A stretch of DNA of 64,000 nt, taken from positions 98,684 through 162,683 of the forward strand of contig NZ_VIWP01000010.1 in NCBI RefSeq assembly GCF_007829835.1, in the 5' to 3' direction. Numbering within the stretch: position 1 is the first letter of the stretch; every line of letters starts with the position of its first letter. The translations under genes and the position numbers were made by a program. The stretch comes from Neorhizobium alkalisoli (lineage in GTDB: Bacteria; Pseudomonadota; Alphaproteobacteria; Rhizobiales; Rhizobiaceae). Below are positions 1-7,056 of this stretch, one piece after another. The notes beneath the pieces were generated by a model that saw nothing but the letters and a program-made list of their open reading frames with translations, was not told the origin of the DNA and searched no databases.

Positions 1-121
1 CCAGGACTCCGAATTTGTCGATTTCAGCAATATTGAGGCGTTCGCCTCCGACCGAGCTGACGGGGTAGCGCCAGAGCGCGGTGACCCGGCCGGCGGCCTT
101 GTCTTCAATTCCAGCGATCAT
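1..121 (-). CDS. MOSC domain protein, N-terminal part only
   Basis: The reverse strand reads off the left edge of the window, so only about 40 N-terminal residues are present. They contain GRVTALWRYPVSSVGGE, which matches the start of MOSC N-terminal beta-barrel domains (the sulfur-carrier family related to MoaA/MOCO sulfurase C-termini). Full proteins of this type are usually around 230-280 residues. The start is uncertain: the ATG at 121 fits the usual short leader, but an in-frame ATG at 166 would add 15 residues and has a GAGGGG directly against it. The substrate cannot be inferred. The NUDIX gene to the right is divergent. Confidence 0.6.
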   Translation of the reverse strand, partial: MIAGIEDKAAGRVTALWRYPVSSVGGERLNIAEIDKFGVL

Positions 122-211
122 GAAACGAGCCCGGTCTGTGGCGAGCGAAGCGAGATCTGACAGCATCCCCTCACAAACATGCAGTTTTTCTCCCATTCCA
201 CGTGATCCGTA

Positions 212-236
212 GGAACCGTCTTGGGAAGAGAAGGTT
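212..236 (+). promoter_or_regulatory. EcfG/RpoE2-type promoter for the NUDIX gene
   Basis: GGAAC at 212-216, 18 bases, then TT at 235-236, matching the GGAAC-N18/19-TT pattern known for the rhizobial general-stress sigma factor. It lies 52 bases before the NUDIX start codon. Confidence 0.6.
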
Positions 237-288
237 GCCTATCGTTTGGTTTGGCAGCCCATCGCTTGACATGAGTAAGGAATGACCC

Positions 289-687
289 ATGAAACAAATC
301 GTCTGTGCCGCATTCATCGAGGGTGAGAAAATCTTGCTCGTCAGGCGCGCGCCGCATCGAAAATGGTCCCCGCATCTGTGGGATCTGGTCGGGGGGCACG
401 TCGAAAAAGGCGAGGAGCTCGACGTGGCACTCGTGCGTGAGTGTCAGGAAGAAGTCGGCCTGACGCCACTTGCCTTCAGCTTGGAGGCGACACTTCTCGA
501 AGATCACGACGACCATCGGAAGCAGCCATTTTACATCTACACGATACGCAGCTGGAACGGACAACGCGCTCAACTTCTAGGAAGCGAGCATTCCGAGCTG
601 GGCTGGTTCACCGCTCACGACATCAGCAATATGGAGCTCGCGCTTCCTGGGTATCGCGCCGTCATTGCGGAGATCCTCGCATCGTGA
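289..687 (+). CDS. NUDIX hydrolase
   Basis: A 132-residue NUDIX-fold pyrophosphohydrolase. The Nudix box is complete: G at the start of GHVEKGEEL, then RECQEEVGL, matching G-x5-E-x7-REUXEEXGU, so metal-dependent diphosphate hydrolysis is expected. The whole protein is one domain of the usual small-NUDIX size. The substrate is not predictable from sequence; house-cleaning of damaged nucleotides is one option. The ATG is preceded by an AAGGAATG stretch. A GGAAC-N18-TT promoter upstream places it with the stress genes of this block. The next 250 bases (688-941) hold no convincing gene. Confidence 0.85.
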   Translation: MKQIVCAAFIEGEKILLVRRAPHRKWSPHLWDLVGGHVEKGEELDVALVRECQEEVGLTPLAFSLEATLLEDHDDHRKQPFYIYTIRSWNGQRAQLLGSEHSELGWFTAHDISNMELALPGYRAVIAEILAS

Positions 688-941
688 CCCCAAAAGATGT
701 GAGTTCTTAGCAGACGTAAAAGCTCTTGGCGGTCCCATTCAGGCGAAGCCTAACCTACTGCCCCGTCGCCGGAATGGGCCAAAAACGGAATGAGGCGATT
801 CAGCTATGGTGTTGCTGGTCGAGTGAACACCCCAAATCCTGCACCGCCGAGTTTCCGTTCCAAGGTTTGCCGACAAATTTCAACCGATCCCGGCTTTGGG
901 TGATCGCCGGGATCAGCTCATGCTATCCGACGATGGGTCGG

Positions 942-1808
942 CTATATCATGATCTCGCCACCGGTCACCGGGATGACAGCTCCGGTCATATAACTCGCGA
1001 GTTCGGAGGCGAGAAGAACATATGCTCCCGCAAGCTCAGCAGGTTGGCCGGCGCGCCCGAGCAAGGTCTGTTGGCCAAACTTGGCGGCCTTTTCCGCCGG
1101 CATGGTCGACGGAATGAGCGGCGTCCAGATCGGGCCAGGAGCCACGGCATTCACGCGAATGCCTCGCTCGGCCAGCATTTCGGCCAGGCCTGCCGTGAAG
1201 TTTGAAACCGCCCCCTTGGTGGAGGCATAGGCCAGGAGCTGGGGCGACGGTTGCCGCGACTGGATCGACGTCGTGTTGATAATCGAACTTCCAGGCTTCA
1301 TGTGCGGGGCGGCCGCCTTAGACAGGAAGAACGGCGCATAGATATTGGTGCGGAATGTCTTGTCCCACTCTTCAGCGGCGATATCCGCGATGTCGCCGTA
1401 GGTTCGCTGAAAGGCGGCATTGTTGACCAGGATGTCGAGACGCCCAAGTTCACCCACCGCACGTGCCACCAGCGTTTGGCAATGCGCCTCCGATGTGATG
1501 TCGCCCGGAACGACAACTGCCTTTCGACCTGCTTCCTCCACCCACTTGGCGGTATCGGCTGCGTCCTCGTCTTCGTTAAGATAGGAGATCAGGATGTCAG
1601 CGCCCTCTCGGGCGAATGCGATTGCGACGGCTTTGCCAATACCAGAGTCCGAGCCGGTGATCAGAGCGACCTTGCCTTGCAGCTTTCCATCGCCGCGATA
1701 CGATTTCTCGCCGTGATCCGGGAGCGGCTGCATGTCGCGGGTCTTACCGGGTGGGTCCTGATGTTGCTCGGGATAAGGCGGGGTGGGGCGACGTTGTTCC
1801 TCGGTCAT
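942..1808 (-). CDS. SDR-family oxidoreductase (YghA/YdaD general-stress type)
   Basis: A 288-residue short-chain dehydrogenase/reductase with a long N-terminal arm (about 45 residues rich in Pro and charged residues) before the Rossmann fold. That arm is typical of the YghA/YdaD/GSP39 subgroup. Motifs in order: TGSDSGIG cofactor loop, NNA, catalytic YASTK, and a PG loop. It probably uses NAD(P)H; the substrate is unknown. I chose the ATG at 1808 because GGAGG lies 6 bases upstream; a longer reading to 1925 has no such site. A GGAAC-N18-TT promoter begins 31 bases upstream. A decayed paralogue lies just beyond it on the other strand. Confidence 0.88.
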   Translation of the reverse strand: MTEEQRRPTPPYPEQHQDPPGKTRDMQPLPDHGEKSYRGDGKLQGKVALITGSDSGIGKAVAIAFAREGADILISYLNEDEDAADTAKWVEEAGRKAVVVPGDITSEAHCQTLVARAVGELGRLDILVNNAAFQRTYGDIADIAAEEWDKTFRTNIYAPFFLSKAAAPHMKPGSSIINTTSIQSRQPSPQLLAYASTKGAVSNFTAGLAEMLAERGIRVNAVAPGPIWTPLIPSTMPAEKAAKFGQQTLLGRAGQPAELAGAYVLLASELASYMTGAVIPVTGGEIMI

Positions 1809-1838
1809 GATCTTCCTCCGGTTGAATGATGAAGGCTT

Positions 1839-1863
1839 AACCGGCTGGTTGGGTAACGGTTCC
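1839..1863 (-). promoter_or_regulatory. EcfG/RpoE2-type promoter for the SDR gene
   Basis: Reading leftwards: GGAAC at 1863-1859, 18 bases, TT at 1840-1839. It sits 30 bases before the SDR start codon. Confidence 0.65.
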
Positions 1864-1990
1864 GCGATCAACATTCGCATCCTGATTAAGTTCGGAACTT
1901 CCCCAGTCCCTGGGGCTTTCGTCATTGCTCAATCCAAAAAAGGAAATGTCAAGAATGGCTTCAGCCAACCAGTTCGACATGTAAAATCCC

Positions 1991-2225
1991 CTGACGCAGT
2001 ATCCTCAGCCCGAATTCCCAAAGCAGCCCCAACCCGTTCCCGGTCTTGCCAGCAAGATGCAGCCAGTCCCGGATCACAGTGAAACCAGCTACAAAGGCTT
2101 CGGTCGGCTCAAGGCCGCAAGGCGCTCGCCACAGGCGGCGATTCCGGGGTCGGATGTGCGGCAGGCATTGCCTATGCTCGCGAAGGCGCCGACGTCGTCA
2201 TCAACTATCTCCCGGAGGCGCTGGC
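1991..2225 (+). pseudogene. N-terminal remnant of a YghA-like SDR
   Basis: The frame from about 1991 reads TQYPQPEFPKQPQPVPG, then MQPVPDHSETSYKGFGRLK, the leader and start of a YghA-type SDR. One base is missing just after this (near 2113), and the reading continues in another frame as GRKALATGGDSGVG then AYAREGADVVINYLPEA, the Rossmann cofactor region. No start codon remains: CTG stands where ATG is expected. The coding sense ends at about 2225, where it joins an unrelated gene tail. It is a dead fragment, clearly related to the intact gene at 942-1808 but on the opposite strand. Confidence 0.75.
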
Positions 2226-2468
2226 TTATGCATCGACCGTGATGGTAATGTCATTGCGGCTTTGTTCGGGAGTTCCTGTCTAGACGCGTTCTCGCCGCGT
2301 GGTGAGTCGCTTCAGCGGATCGATCTGCTGGTGCCAACTCCGACGAGCTGCGTGCTGAGTGGAAACGCACTGTTCATCACCACGGCTTATGATGGTCTGG
2401 ATGATCAACAGCGTCAGGAATTTCCGCTGTCGGGGCAAGTCTTCGTCATCGACAATTATGCGGCATAG
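2226..2468 (+). pseudogene. C-terminal remnant of an SMP-30/gluconolactonase-like protein
   Basis: From about 2226 one frame reads GLCIDRDGNVIAALFGSSC, then a segment ending in GQVFVIDNYAA and a stop at 2468. This matches the last beta-propeller blades of SMP-30/gluconolactonase/LRE family lactonases (the usual GIAIDRDGNVWVALWG signature). The N-terminal two thirds, including the metal ligands, are absent. The upstream neighbour in the fused reading is an SDR head, so a deletion has joined two former genes. No function is expected. Confidence 0.7.
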
Positions 2469-2566
2469 TCAGGTTGGCAACAGCTGCAATGCGTGTCATC
2501 CACATTGGCCAGTCGTGACGCGGCACGCACCGGTTCGGCGGGGCCGCGTCCACAATGCGTCGACGA

Positions 2567-3100
2567 CTATTTATTGAGGTCCTTTGCCATCATAAGATGG
2601 TGTTCCAGCGCTGGTCGCGTTGTGCCTGCCCACGCCTTTAGTTCGGCGTTCTCGCCCTCCTCACCATATCGTTTGAACAAGTCGACAGCATCCTCGTGAA
2701 CGTCTTCCTGATCAGAATGATACTGCTTCGTGAAGTCGTCGCCCTGCAGGCTTTTCAGCTTGTCGAGCATGCTCTGCTGCGACGAGGTCATGGCGGCAGG
2801 GACGGCAGCCTTCACCTTGCCTGAAGCGACAAGCGCCTTGAGTTCGTCGGATGTCTTGGTGTGGTCAGCCACCATCTGCTGCGCGAATGTCTTCGTCGCA
2901 GGATCGGCGCGCTCGATGGCGAGCTTGCTGGACTCGATTTCGAACATGTCACTGGTGGCAGCTTCGGCGACAAAATCTTCCGTCTTTGGCGCGACGCCGA
3001 GAACGGAGTTTACGCCGCTCTTTTCAGCGGCGGTCTGCGCCATGACGGAGGATGCCAGAAGCATTGTGAAGCTTGCGGCGATGAGGCTGGTCTTGATCAT
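2567..3100 (-). CDS. DUF4142 family exported protein
   Basis: A 177-residue protein with a signal peptide (MIKTSLIAASFTMLLASSVMA, cleavage probably after the AQ that follows) and one DUF4142 domain, a four-helix ferritin-like fold without a known reaction. Recognisable features are FVAEAATSDMFEIESS, FAQQMVADHTKTSDEL and the late histidine-rich EHHLMMAKDL. It is probably periplasmic. A GGAAC-N18-TT promoter lies 30 bases before the start codon, so stress induction is likely. It is divergent from the sigma-factor gene at 3326. Confidence 0.85.
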   Translation of the reverse strand: MIKTSLIAASFTMLLASSVMAQTAAEKSGVNSVLGVAPKTEDFVAEAATSDMFEIESSKLAIERADPATKTFAQQMVADHTKTSDELKALVASGKVKAAVPAAMTSSQQSMLDKLKSLQGDDFTKQYHSDQEDVHEDAVDLFKRYGEEGENAELKAWAGTTRPALEHHLMMAKDLNK

Positions 3101-3130
3101 GGATTAAACTCCGGTTCGTGGGACCGCCAG

Positions 3131-3155
3131 AACAACCGCCGAGTTAAGAAGTTCC
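3131..3155 (-). promoter_or_regulatory. EcfG/RpoE2-type promoter for the DUF4142 gene
   Basis: Reading leftwards: GGAAC at 3155-3151, 18 bases, TT at 3132-3131, 30 bases before the DUF4142 start. Confidence 0.6.
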
Positions 3156-3201
3156 ATCGCGCAATGGACTGTTTTTTGGACAGGAAACTGTGATGCGCTT
3201 G

Positions 3202-3237
3202 CCTCATCCTCATCCTCATCCTCATCCTCATCCTCAT
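3202..3237. repeat. Hexanucleotide microsatellite, six CCTCAT units
   Basis: Six perfect tandem copies of CCTCAT fill 36 bases of the divergent intergenic region between the DUF4142 gene and the sigma-factor gene. It lies outside both promoters and just left of the GTACG palindrome. Confidence 0.95.
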
Positions 3238-3246
3238 TCTGTGACC

Positions 3247-3260
3247 GTACGGCATCGTAC
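3247..3260. promoter_or_regulatory. GTACG-N4-CGTAC palindrome upstream of the sigma-factor promoter
   Basis: GTACG, four bases, CGTAC. The right arm ends 16 bases before the GGAAC box of the sigma-factor promoter. The same element sits at the same distance from two other GGAAC promoters (4949-4962 and 6968-6981). I infer a binding site for an unidentified regulator. Confidence 0.5.
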
Positions 3261-3276
3261 CATGCGGGCGGGGTCC

Positions 3277-3302
3277 GGAACGCACCGCAGTCGCCGACTG
3301 TT
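3277..3302 (+). promoter_or_regulatory. EcfG/RpoE2-type promoter for the sigma-factor gene
   Basis: GGAAC at 3277-3281, 19 bases, TT at 3301-3302, 23 bases before the start codon. This suggests that the sigma factor is transcribed by itself or by a related EcfG sigma. Confidence 0.55.
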
Positions 3303-3325
3303 GTGGCTTACAAAGGGAGAGCGCC

Positions 3326-3826
3326 ATGGCCGTTGTATCATCTTCAGGTTTCTCGCACGCTGATATGCTTGATGAAGTGCCGGCCCTGCGGGCTTTCGCG
3401 CGCCGTTTTCACCAAAACGGTCCTGATGCGGAGGATCTGGTCCAGGATACGCTGATGAGGGCCTTGGCAAACTCAGACAAATTCCGTGCTGGCACCAAGC
3501 TCCGGTCGTGGATGTTCACGATTATGCGCAACCGCTTTTGCACAAAATTTGCAAGCTCAAAACGTGAGATGGTTGGGATCGACGATGATGCGAGCGGTAG
3601 GATGGTTACCCAGCCGACGCAGGAATGGAGCCTTCGGGGCCATGAATTGGAACAAGCGATATCCAAGCTTCCGAGGAACCAATCTGATGCCTTGGTGATG
3701 GTGCTGATCGATGCGCTTAGCTACGAGGATGCAGCCACGCAATTGGGCTGCGCTATCGGAACTATAAAAAGTAGGGTCAACCGCGCTCGCCACCAGCTTG
3801 CGATTTCCATGGGGCATGCGGACTGA
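3326..3826 (+). CDS. ECF RNA polymerase sigma factor (EcfG/RpoE-like)
   Basis: A 166-residue ECF sigma factor with only regions 2 and 4. Region 2 spans roughly residues 18-75 (DAEDLVQDTLMRALAN, then LRSWMFTIMRNRF, the polymerase-core and -10 reading helices). Region 4 spans roughly 107-160 (ISKLPRNQSDALVMV, then SYEDAATQLGCAIGTIKSR, the -35 recognition helix). It resembles the alphaproteobacterial general-stress sigma EcfG and its paralogues. No NepR anti-sigma or PhyR gene is in the window, so it may be a secondary EcfG copy controlled from elsewhere. Its own promoter matches GGAAC-N19-TT, as do those of several neighbours, making this gene a plausible local driver of the block. An AAGGGAGA ribosome site precedes the ATG. 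Confidence 0.9.
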   Translation: MAVVSSSGFSHADMLDEVPALRAFARRFHQNGPDAEDLVQDTLMRALANSDKFRAGTKLRSWMFTIMRNRFCTKFASSKREMVGIDDDASGRMVTQPTQEWSLRGHELEQAISKLPRNQSDALVMVLIDALSYEDAATQLGCAIGTIKSRVNRARHQLAISMGHAD

Positions 3827-3835
3827 CCGAGGTTG

Positions 3836-4543
3836 TTACGGCATGCGCCAATCTCGCCCGAGGTGCCGTTCGTACTCTCGTTCGGGAAGGCCATAGGATG
3901 CGCCTGCTATATCCTTGAGGGCTCGGCGATCCCTCACCGAAATCAAGCTGCGCTCCGCCTTGATTGCCAACGTACCTTCCAATCGATGCAACGCATCGGT
4001 CACGCTCGACCGACGGACGCCGAGCATCAGGGCCAGGAAGTCGTGCGTCAGTGGGAGTTTGTCGCCGATCCTGTCCTGGCTCATGAGGACCCACCTCGCC
4101 AGCCGTTGCTCGATATCGTAGCGTCCGTCGGCCAGAGCCGTGGCGGCGATCTGGATCAAAAAGACATGCGCGTATTTCAGAAGGAGGTCCCGGACGGGGC
4201 GACTTTCGTCCATTACCGTGCGCAGCTCTTTTACACTGATGCGCAATGCGGGGCCCGCGCATTGCATGAACGCGTAGTGCGGGCTGGTATCGACCCCCAG
4301 AACGGCGGGCACCGCCGAAAACCCCTCGTAACCAATGCATCCGACTTCGATTTTCTTTGTCTCATCGCTTCCGGCGATTTCCGAGGAAAGGCCTCCCTCA
4401 AAGAAGAAGACGTAGCTGATTTTTTCGTTGGACCGGAAAAGCACTTCCCCCTGGGTTAGGCTGATAGGTTCCAGTCTTTCACGCAGCAGGGCTGCGTCAG
4501 GCTGTGGAAGCATTGAAAGCAGTCGATTACTGGTCCACGACAT
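3836..4543 (-). CDS. Crp/Fnr family transcriptional regulator
   Basis: A 235-residue one-component regulator. Residues about 15-125 form the cyclic-nucleotide-binding-like barrel (LTQGEVLFRSNEKISYVFF, then CIGYEGF). Residues about 150-215 form the winged helix with DIEQRLARWVLM and GVRRSSVTDALHRLEG. There is no Fnr-type N-terminal cysteine cluster, so an Fe-S oxygen sensor is unlikely. The ATG at 4543 (AGGAA 6 bases upstream) is preferred over 4588 or 4630. It converges on the sigma gene with nine bases between the stop codons. A second family member with the same IEQRLARW block lies at 43646-44365. Confidence 0.88.
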   Translation of the reverse strand: MSWTSNRLLSMLPQPDAALLRERLEPISLTQGEVLFRSNEKISYVFFFEGGLSSEIAGSDETKKIEVGCIGYEGFSAVPAVLGVDTSPHYAFMQCAGPALRISVKELRTVMDESRPVRDLLLKYAHVFLIQIAATALADGRYDIEQRLARWVLMSQDRIGDKLPLTHDFLALMLGVRRSSVTDALHRLEGTLAIKAERSLISVRDRRALKDIAGASYGLPEREYERHLGRDWRMP

Positions 4544-4647
4544 ATGCGGTTCCTGACTGAACTGTTCGCTCGTCGAATGTTCGACCGACATAACGCGAAT
4601 GAGGGCGAGATCCAGTTCGCCTTGTCGCAAAAATTGTCGCAGCTGCG

Positions 4648-4672
4648 GAAACTTGTGGCTGTTTCCAAAGTT
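4648..4672 (+). promoter_or_regulatory. Possible EcfG-type promoter, GAAAC variant
   Basis: GAAAC at 4648-4652, 18 bases, TT at 4671-4672, 26 bases before the DUF6894 start. The -35 box has one mismatch from GGAAC. The same variant occurs at 8092-8116. Confidence 0.35.
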
Positions 4673-4698
4673 GGTGGCTCGAAATCAGGAGCACTCGC

Positions 4699-4935
4699 AT
4701 GCCGAAATACTATTTTCACATCCGCGACGGACAAAATCTGACACTGGATCCCGAGGGCGCCGAATTCGAAAACCTCGAAGCGGCACGGACGGAAGCCATC
4801 AATTCTGCGCGTGAACTTCTCTCGCACCGCATCTTGCGGGGCGACGTCGTGGATGGTCAGGCATTCGAGCTGACGGGTGAAGATGGCGCAGTTGCGGACG
4901 TCGTACGGTTCAAGGATGTCATGCGTATCGAATGA
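4699..4935 (+). CDS. DUF6894 family small protein
   Basis: A 78-residue acidic protein beginning MPKYYFHIRDG and continuing with DPEGAEFENLEAARTEAINSARELL. This is the signature of the small DUF6894 proteins common in rhizobia, which have no assigned function. It has no signal peptide or membrane segment, so it is probably cytoplasmic. CAGGAG lies 7 bases before the ATG. It is followed after 43 bases by the promoter of the Mn-catalase gene; a near-match stress promoter precedes it. Confidence 0.8.
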   Translation: MPKYYFHIRDGQNLTLDPEGAEFENLEAARTEAINSARELLSHRILRGDVVDGQAFELTGEDGAVADVVRFKDVMRIE

Positions 4936-4948
4936 CGCGCGACGCCCG

Positions 4949-4962
4949 GTACGATACCGCAC
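4949..4962. promoter_or_regulatory. GTACG-N4-CGCAC near-palindrome upstream of the catalase promoter
   Basis: GTACG, four bases, CGCAC (one base off the palindrome at 3247 and 6968). It ends 15 bases before the GGAAC box of the Mn-catalase promoter. Confidence 0.45.
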
Positions 4963-4977
4963 GGTTGTAAAACCTGA

Positions 4978-5002
4978 GGAACTATCGTGATGCCTTGAGG
5001 TT
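4978..5002 (+). promoter_or_regulatory. EcfG/RpoE2-type promoter for the Mn-catalase gene
   Basis: GGAAC at 4978-4982, 18 bases, TT at 5001-5002, 31 bases before the catalase start codon. Confidence 0.65.
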
Positions 5003-5033
5003 GGGCACCTGTCTCCAACCGAAAGGAACCCTC

Positions 5034-5960
5034 ATGTTCATGAGAGTAGACCAGCTCCAGGCGGAGCTGCCCGCACCGAAAGCGGCGGATCCAAATGCTG
5101 CAGCCGCTCTTCAGGAATTGCTTGGCGGCAAATACGGGGAAATGTCGACGCTGGGGAACTACATGTTCCAGTCGTTCAATTTCCGCTCAAAATCGAAGCT
5201 TAAGCCGTTTTATAGCCTCGTAGCCAGTATCACGGCAGAAGAGCTTGGCCATGTCGAGCTCGTCAGCAACGGCGTGGCGATGCTGAACAATGGTCCAGAC
5301 ATCCCCGACGGCGACGAAGGCGACGGCGGAGACATTTCCGGGGCTCCGTTCAAGGACATGGCGGATATCCGCTTGGCTGCAAGCTTCCTCTCAGGAGGCG
5401 GCGGCGCAATGCCGATCAACAGCAATGGCCAGTCCTGGAATAATGACTTCATCACTACGACCGGCAACGTTGTTCTTGATCTCCTGCATAACTTCCACCT
5501 CGAATGCGGGGCCCGGCTTCACAAGCTGCGGGTCTATGAGACAGTCACCGATCCAACTGGTCGCGAGGTTTGCGGCTATCTTCTGGTTCGCGGCTCGGTA
5601 CACGCGCACGCCTATGCCTTGGCACTGGAGAAAATTACCGGCGTTGATGTGAAGAAATTTCTGCCCACTCCCAATATCCCGCTTGCCAATATTCCCGAGT
5701 GCCAGAAATATCTCGACGAAGGTTCGCATCGGCGCCTCTACACCTGGAGCCCGAACGATTATAAGGAGATTGCTGGCATCTGGAGCAACGACGAGGTCGC
5801 GCTGCCGGGCGATCCTCCAGGCGAACTCGAGGTCGTCGACGGAATGCCAGATGGTGGCAAGATCCAGCAACTGGTCGGCGTTCCATCAGCTTTCACGCCA
5901 GACTATGCGCCTGAAGAGATGTTCGAGATTGCCGAAAAGCTCTACAAAAAGTCTCGCTGA
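5034..5960 (+). CDS. katN: Manganese catalase
   Basis: A 308-residue non-haem catalase of the ferritin-like superfamily, which converts hydrogen peroxide to water and oxygen at a di-manganese centre. Metal-ligand regions are visible: an early Glu in the LLGGKYGEMST helix, ITAEELGHVE (Glu and His), HLECGARLHKLRVYE and SVHAHAYALALE. The length is normal for the family and there is no signal peptide. The ATG at 5034 has AAAGGAA 5 bases upstream; a longer reading from 4995 overlaps the promoter. Its GGAAC-N18-TT promoter and upstream palindrome point to stress induction. A strong terminator follows. Confidence 0.93.
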   Translation: MFMRVDQLQAELPAPKAADPNAAAALQELLGGKYGEMSTLGNYMFQSFNFRSKSKLKPFYSLVASITAEELGHVELVSNGVAMLNNGPDIPDGDEGDGGDISGAPFKDMADIRLAASFLSGGGGAMPINSNGQSWNNDFITTTGNVVLDLLHNFHLECGARLHKLRVYETVTDPTGREVCGYLLVRGSVHAHAYALALEKITGVDVKKFLPTPNIPLANIPECQKYLDEGSHRRLYTWSPNDYKEIAGIWSNDEVALPGDPPGELEVVDGMPDGGKIQQLVGVPSAFTPDYAPEEMFEIAEKLYKKSR

Positions 5961-5984
5961 GCATCTCAAAAAATCGCAGCAATG

Positions 5985-6006
5985 AAGCCCGTTTCGGCGG
6001 GCTTTT
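5985..6006 (+). terminator. Rho-independent terminator of katN
   Basis: A 7-bp stem AAGCCCG/CGGGCTT with a 6-base loop, followed by a T-rich stretch, 24 bases after the catalase stop codon. Confidence 0.85.
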
Positions 6007-6063
6007 CTTTACCAAAAATTCGAAGCTTTCGCCTTCGACGATCGATCAATCGTACGCCCAAGA

Positions 6064-6101
6064 AAATGGGCTTTCCGAGTATCACCTCAGAAAGCCCATT
6101 T
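6064..6101 (-). terminator. Terminator of the DUF892-DUF2934 operon
   Basis: A perfect 12-bp stem (6064-6075 with 6090-6101) and 14-base loop, 37 bases beyond the stop of the leftward DUF2934 gene. In that direction it is followed by TTCT. Confidence 0.65.
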
Positions 6102-6138
6102 CACATCGAAGTGCTGTCGTACGTGACTATCGGTAACC

Positions 6139-6306
6139 TTACTCAGCCTCGTCATCCCAGGAAGCCTTCGATGAGGTCGCACGATTGTCTTCCCACTCGG
6201 CACTTGCCTGCACCCAATGATCGTGGTCCTGACCATTCGGATGTCCGGCCTGTTCCCACAGTTCGTATGCCCTTTGGGCAACCCAGTCGTCGCGTTCCGC
6301 TTCCAT
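6139..6306 (-). CDS. DUF2934 family small protein
   Basis: A 55-residue protein with RAYELWEQAGHPNGQDHDHW, the core of DUF2934: a short helical motif found in rhizobial stress and hypothetical proteins, without known activity. GGGAGG lies 5 bases before the ATG at 6306; the longer reading from 6339 lacks a ribosome site. It starts 58 bases after the DUF892 gene and is probably co-transcribed with it from the GGAAC promoter at 6951. Confidence 0.8.
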   Translation of the reverse strand: MEAERDDWVAQRAYELWEQAGHPNGQDHDHWVQASAEWEDNRATSSKASWDDEAE

Positions 6307-6364
6307 GTTTTCCTCCCTGTTTGTTTTTAGCAGCGCCACGCGAAATCGCGCGACGCCGTTTGCT

Positions 6365-6865
6365 TCAAGCAGCCTTCTTCGAACCCTTGGGGTTGGCAGA
6401 TGCTTCGCCGAGCTGAGTCAGTAGCTGATCGGTCTCAAGCTCCTCCTGCAAGGTGGCATCGAGCAGTTCGGCCGCTTCAGCGATCCCGAGCTGCTTTGCC
6501 CAGCTTTTCAACGTCCCGTAGCGGGCAATCTCGTAGTGTTCGACGGCCTGCGCGGATGAAATCAGGCCGGCGTCCAAGGCAGCCGATCCCTTGAACTCAT
6601 CCATGATCTCTTCGGCTTCTGCAATAATGCCCTGGATGGCTTCACAGGTCTTGCCGCGCGCCGGCTTACCGATCAGCTCGAACACCTGCTGGAGGCGTTC
6701 GAGCTGGCCTTCCGTCTGTTCCTTGTGCTTCAGAAAACCGGCCTTGCCTTCCTCGGACTGTGAGGCGCGAGCCATTTTCGGCAATGCTTTCAGGATTTGC
6801 TTCTCCGCAAAGTAGATGTCCTTGAGCGTATCGAGAAACAGGTCGTCCAGTGTCTTCTCTGCCAT
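6365..6865 (-). CDS. DUF892 (YciE/YciF-type) ferritin-like protein
   Basis: A 166-residue protein that is almost entirely DUF892. It starts MAEKTLDDLFLDTLKDIYFA, continues with EKQILKALPKMARA, and has an internal KTCEAIQGIIAEAEEI and SAQAVEHYEIARYGTLKSWA. The carboxylate/His positions of a di-iron four-helix bundle are kept. YciE/YciF-like proteins are stress-induced, but their reaction is not established. The ATG at 6865 has AGGAG 7 bases upstream. It is near-identical over most of its length to the protein at 45287-45802. Regulation: GGAAC-N18-TT promoter and GTACG palindrome upstream. Confidence 0.9.
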   Translation of the reverse strand: MAEKTLDDLFLDTLKDIYFAEKQILKALPKMARASQSEEGKAGFLKHKEQTEGQLERLQQVFELIGKPARGKTCEAIQGIIAEAEEIMDEFKGSAALDAGLISSAQAVEHYEIARYGTLKSWAKQLGIAEAAELLDATLQEELETDQLLTQLGEASANPKGSKKAA

Positions 6866-6926
6866 GATCGTTCTCCTGAGCTGATAGAAAGCGGGGCAGT
6901 TTTTGCCCTGTCGTGTGCGGGGCGAT

Positions 6927-6951
6927 AACATGATCTCGCCCGCATTGTTCC
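6927..6951 (-). promoter_or_regulatory. EcfG/RpoE2-type promoter for DUF892-DUF2934
   Basis: Reading leftwards: GGAAC at 6951-6947, 18 bases, TT at 6928-6927, 61 bases before the DUF892 start. Confidence 0.65.
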
Positions 6952-6967
6952 GGAGGCTGTATCAACG

Positions 6968-6981
6968 GTACGATGTCGTAC
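6968..6981. promoter_or_regulatory. GTACG-N4-CGTAC palindrome upstream of the DUF892 promoter
   Basis: A perfect GTACG-ATGT-CGTAC palindrome, extended by one G/C pair on each side. It begins 16 bases beyond the GGAAC box, the same geometry as at 3247-3260. Confidence 0.55.
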
Positions 6982-7056
6982 CAAAGCCTTGCTCGTCGGA
7001 GGGTGTTGTGGCGCTCCACGTCCAACAAGCAGCGAAGGCTACCATTCGCAAAAGGC

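Noticed and set aside
118..573. Leftward 151-codon open frame over the NUDIX gene
   Set aside because: It is antisense to a gene with a complete Nudix box and shows no family features. The real leftward gene here is the MOSC fragment in another frame.
886..914. Inverted repeat GATCCCGGC/GCCGGGATC after the SDR gene as a terminator
   Set aside because: The 9-bp stem is real, but no T-run follows in the leftward direction and the loop is 11 bases; not strong enough to list.
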